From the NCBI GenBank assembly GCA_965204295.1, contig OZ241973.1, positions 930,001 through 994,000 of the forward strand: a stretch of DNA of 64,000 nt, written 5' to 3'. Positions 62,791 through 64,000 of this stretch are shown piece by piece (within the stretch, counting starts at the first letter, position 1; every line of letters starts with the position of its first letter). The notes beneath the pieces were generated by a model, which had not been told where the DNA came from, did no database searches, and saw only the letters and a program-made list of their open reading frames with translations. Made by a program: the position numbers and the translations under genes. The stretch is from JAWKWH01 sp965204295 (lineage in GTDB: Bacteria; Pseudomonadota; Alphaproteobacteria; Rhizobiales; Rhizobiaceae).

Positions 62791-64000
62791 ATGAACAATT
62801 CGGTTCGGCTCGGTCCGTCCGACAATGTGGTGACCGCCATCAGTGCGCTGGAGACCGGCGCGGTTGTCGAAGACATCAAGACGCGATCGCTTGTTCCGCG
62901 CGGGCACAAGATCGCGATGCGGGCAATCGCCGCCGGTGAGCCGGTGCGCAAATATGCGCAGGTCATCGGCTACGCCGCCGCGGATATCCGGCCCGGCGAT
63001 CACGTCCATACACACAACGTCGAATTTCGCCCCACCGACGCCGACCATGATTTCTCGACGGATCTTCGTCCGGTCGCGGCGGTCTGCGAGGCGGAACGTG
63101 ACACATTCATAGGATACAGGCGCGCCAACGGTCGGGTCGGCACGCGCAACTACATCGCCATTATCACGTCGGTGAACTGCTCGGCGACGGCAGCGCGAAA
63201 AATCGCGTCCGCCTTCGGTCCGGAAGAACTGGCGCCCTATCCCAATGTCGACGGCGTCGCCGCCTTCGTCCACGGTACAGGCTGCGGTATGGCGGGATCA
63301 GGCGAAGGTTTCGATGCGCTGCAGCGGGTCATGTGGGGTTATGCGCGCCACCCGAACCATGCAGGCGTGCTCATGGTCGGACTGGGTTGCGAAATGAACC
63401 AGATCGACTGGCTGCTGGAGGCGCACGGCATCGAGAAAGGCCCGCTGTTCCAGGCAATGAACATCCAAGACGTCGCGGGACTGACAAAAACCGTTGAAAC
63501 CGGCATCGACAAGGTCAGCGCCATGCTTCCGCTCGCCAACGAAGCAGCACGCGAACCCTGCCCGGCATCCGGCCTGACGGTCGGGCTGCAATGCGGCGGC
63601 TCGGACGCCTGGTCCGGGATCACCGCCAATCCGGCGCTGGGCTTTGCCTGCGATCTACTGGTGGCGCAGGGCGGCTCCGGCGTATTGGCGGAAACGCCGG
63701 AGATATATGGCGCCGAACATCTGCTGACCCGGCGGGCTGTTGACGCCGGCGTCGGACGCAAACTGGTCGAGCTGGTCCGCTGGTGGGAAGATTACACCGA
63801 GCGCAACAAGGGGTCGATGGACAACAACCCGTCGCCCGGCAACAAGAAGGGCGGTTTGACCACGATACTTGAGAAATCGCTTGGCGCGGCCGCCAAGGGC
63901 GGTACGACGCCGCTGACCGGCGTCTACAAATATGGCGACCCGATCACCGCCAAAGGCTTCGGCTTTATGGATTCGCCGGGCTACGATCCGGCTTCGGTCA
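62791..64000 (+). CDS. UxaA-family (altronate dehydratase-like) hydro-lyase, 3' end beyond window
   Basis: At least 403 codons, open to the right edge. The first 90 residues are the SAF domain (IPRGH-like LVPRGHKIAMRAIAAGEPVR, YAAADIRPGDHVHTHN). The UxaA catalytic part follows: GYRRANGRVGTRNYIAIITS, HGTGCGMAGSGEGFDALQ, VGLGCEMNQIDWL, GLQCGGSDAWSGITANPALG. Its cysteines resemble those of Fe-dependent altronate and galactarate dehydratases. It ends the TRAP operon as seen, 10 bp after the PhyH gene. Confidence 0.9.
   Translation, partial: MNNSVRLGPSDNVVTAISALETGAVVEDIKTRSLVPRGHKIAMRAIAAGEPVRKYAQVIGYAAADIRPGDHVHTHNVEFRPTDADHDFSTDLRPVAAVCEAERDTFIGYRRANGRVGTRNYIAIITSVNCSATAARKIASAFGPEELAPYPNVDGVAAFVHGTGCGMAGSGEGFDALQRVMWGYARHPNHAGVLMVGLGCEMNQIDWLLEAHGIEKGPLFQAMNIQDVAGLTKTVETGIDKVSAMLPLANEAAREPCPASGLTVGLQCGGSDAWSGITANPALGFACDLLVAQGGSGVLAETPEIYGAEHLLTRRAVDAGVGRKLVELVRWWEDYTERNKGSMDNNPSPGNKKGGLTTILEKSLGAAAKGGTTPLTGVYKYGDPITAKGFGFMDSPGYDPASV

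Overview
The window reads as a chromosomal stretch of a GC-rich alphaproteobacterium, most likely of the order Hyphomicrobiales (Rhizobiales). The evidence is a RibB with a decayed GTP cyclohydrolase II half, a DUF6101 protein, a five-gene ATP synthase FO cluster atpI-atpB-atpE-atpG(b')-atpF, a BacA/SbmA-type transporter, NnrU, a split glyQ/glyS glycyl-tRNA synthetase, and the rsmI-yraN pair beside an LpoA-like lipoprotein. No rRNA, tRNA, CRISPR array or insertion sequence was recognised. Gene density is high, with many 1-4 bp start/stop overlaps.

Layout. 1-11 kb: a truncated histone-deacetylase-family gene divergent from an agmatinase-family gene, then a leftward run dnaJ-like, fabI, histidine phosphatase, aroC, ribB and a frameshifted VCBS/FG-GAP protein; then pdxH, a crotonase and an acyl-CoA dehydrogenase. 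11-25.9 kb: purD, ubiA, DUF6101, FAD-linked 2-hydroxyacid dehydrogenase, threonylcarbamoyl-AMP synthase, glyS, a CDGSH protein, glyQ, a radical SAM protein, moaB, ispE, sppA, a methyltransferase and a DUF2007 protein. 26-41.5 kb: polyprenyl diphosphate synthase, a secreted TPR-LysM protein, rnhB, the FO genes with a clear terminator, der, a YfgM-like protein, nnrU, a DksA-type protein overlapping a BacA/SbmA transporter, an MFS transporter and gyrB.

41.7-49 kb is accessory. A near-consensus CueR promoter drives DUF4396 - cueR - cytochrome c'-like protein, whose haem motif reads CxxRH instead of CxxCH. Next come fragments of a HEPN-like, zinc-ribbon protein, then a three-gene restriction-modification locus: two adenine-methylase-type proteins and a helicase with a GIY-YIG-like N-terminus. 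49-53 kb: a cytochrome P450, yraN, rsmI and an LpoA-like lipoprotein.

53-64 kb is a sugar-acid catabolic island around a GntR/FCD regulator. It has a leftward operon of three genes (hydroxyacid dehydrogenase, mandelate-racemase-family dehydratase, SDR), a D-erythronate-dehydrogenase-like gene, and a rightward operon (TRAP binding protein, two unusually large TRAP permeases, a PhyH-family dioxygenase, and a UxaA-family dehydratase cut by the window edge). Repeated palindromes in the two promoter regions suggest shared control by the GntR protein. The substrate cannot be read from the sequence. The copper-responsive operon and this TRAP/dioxygenase/dehydratase cluster are the best candidates for undescribed biology.
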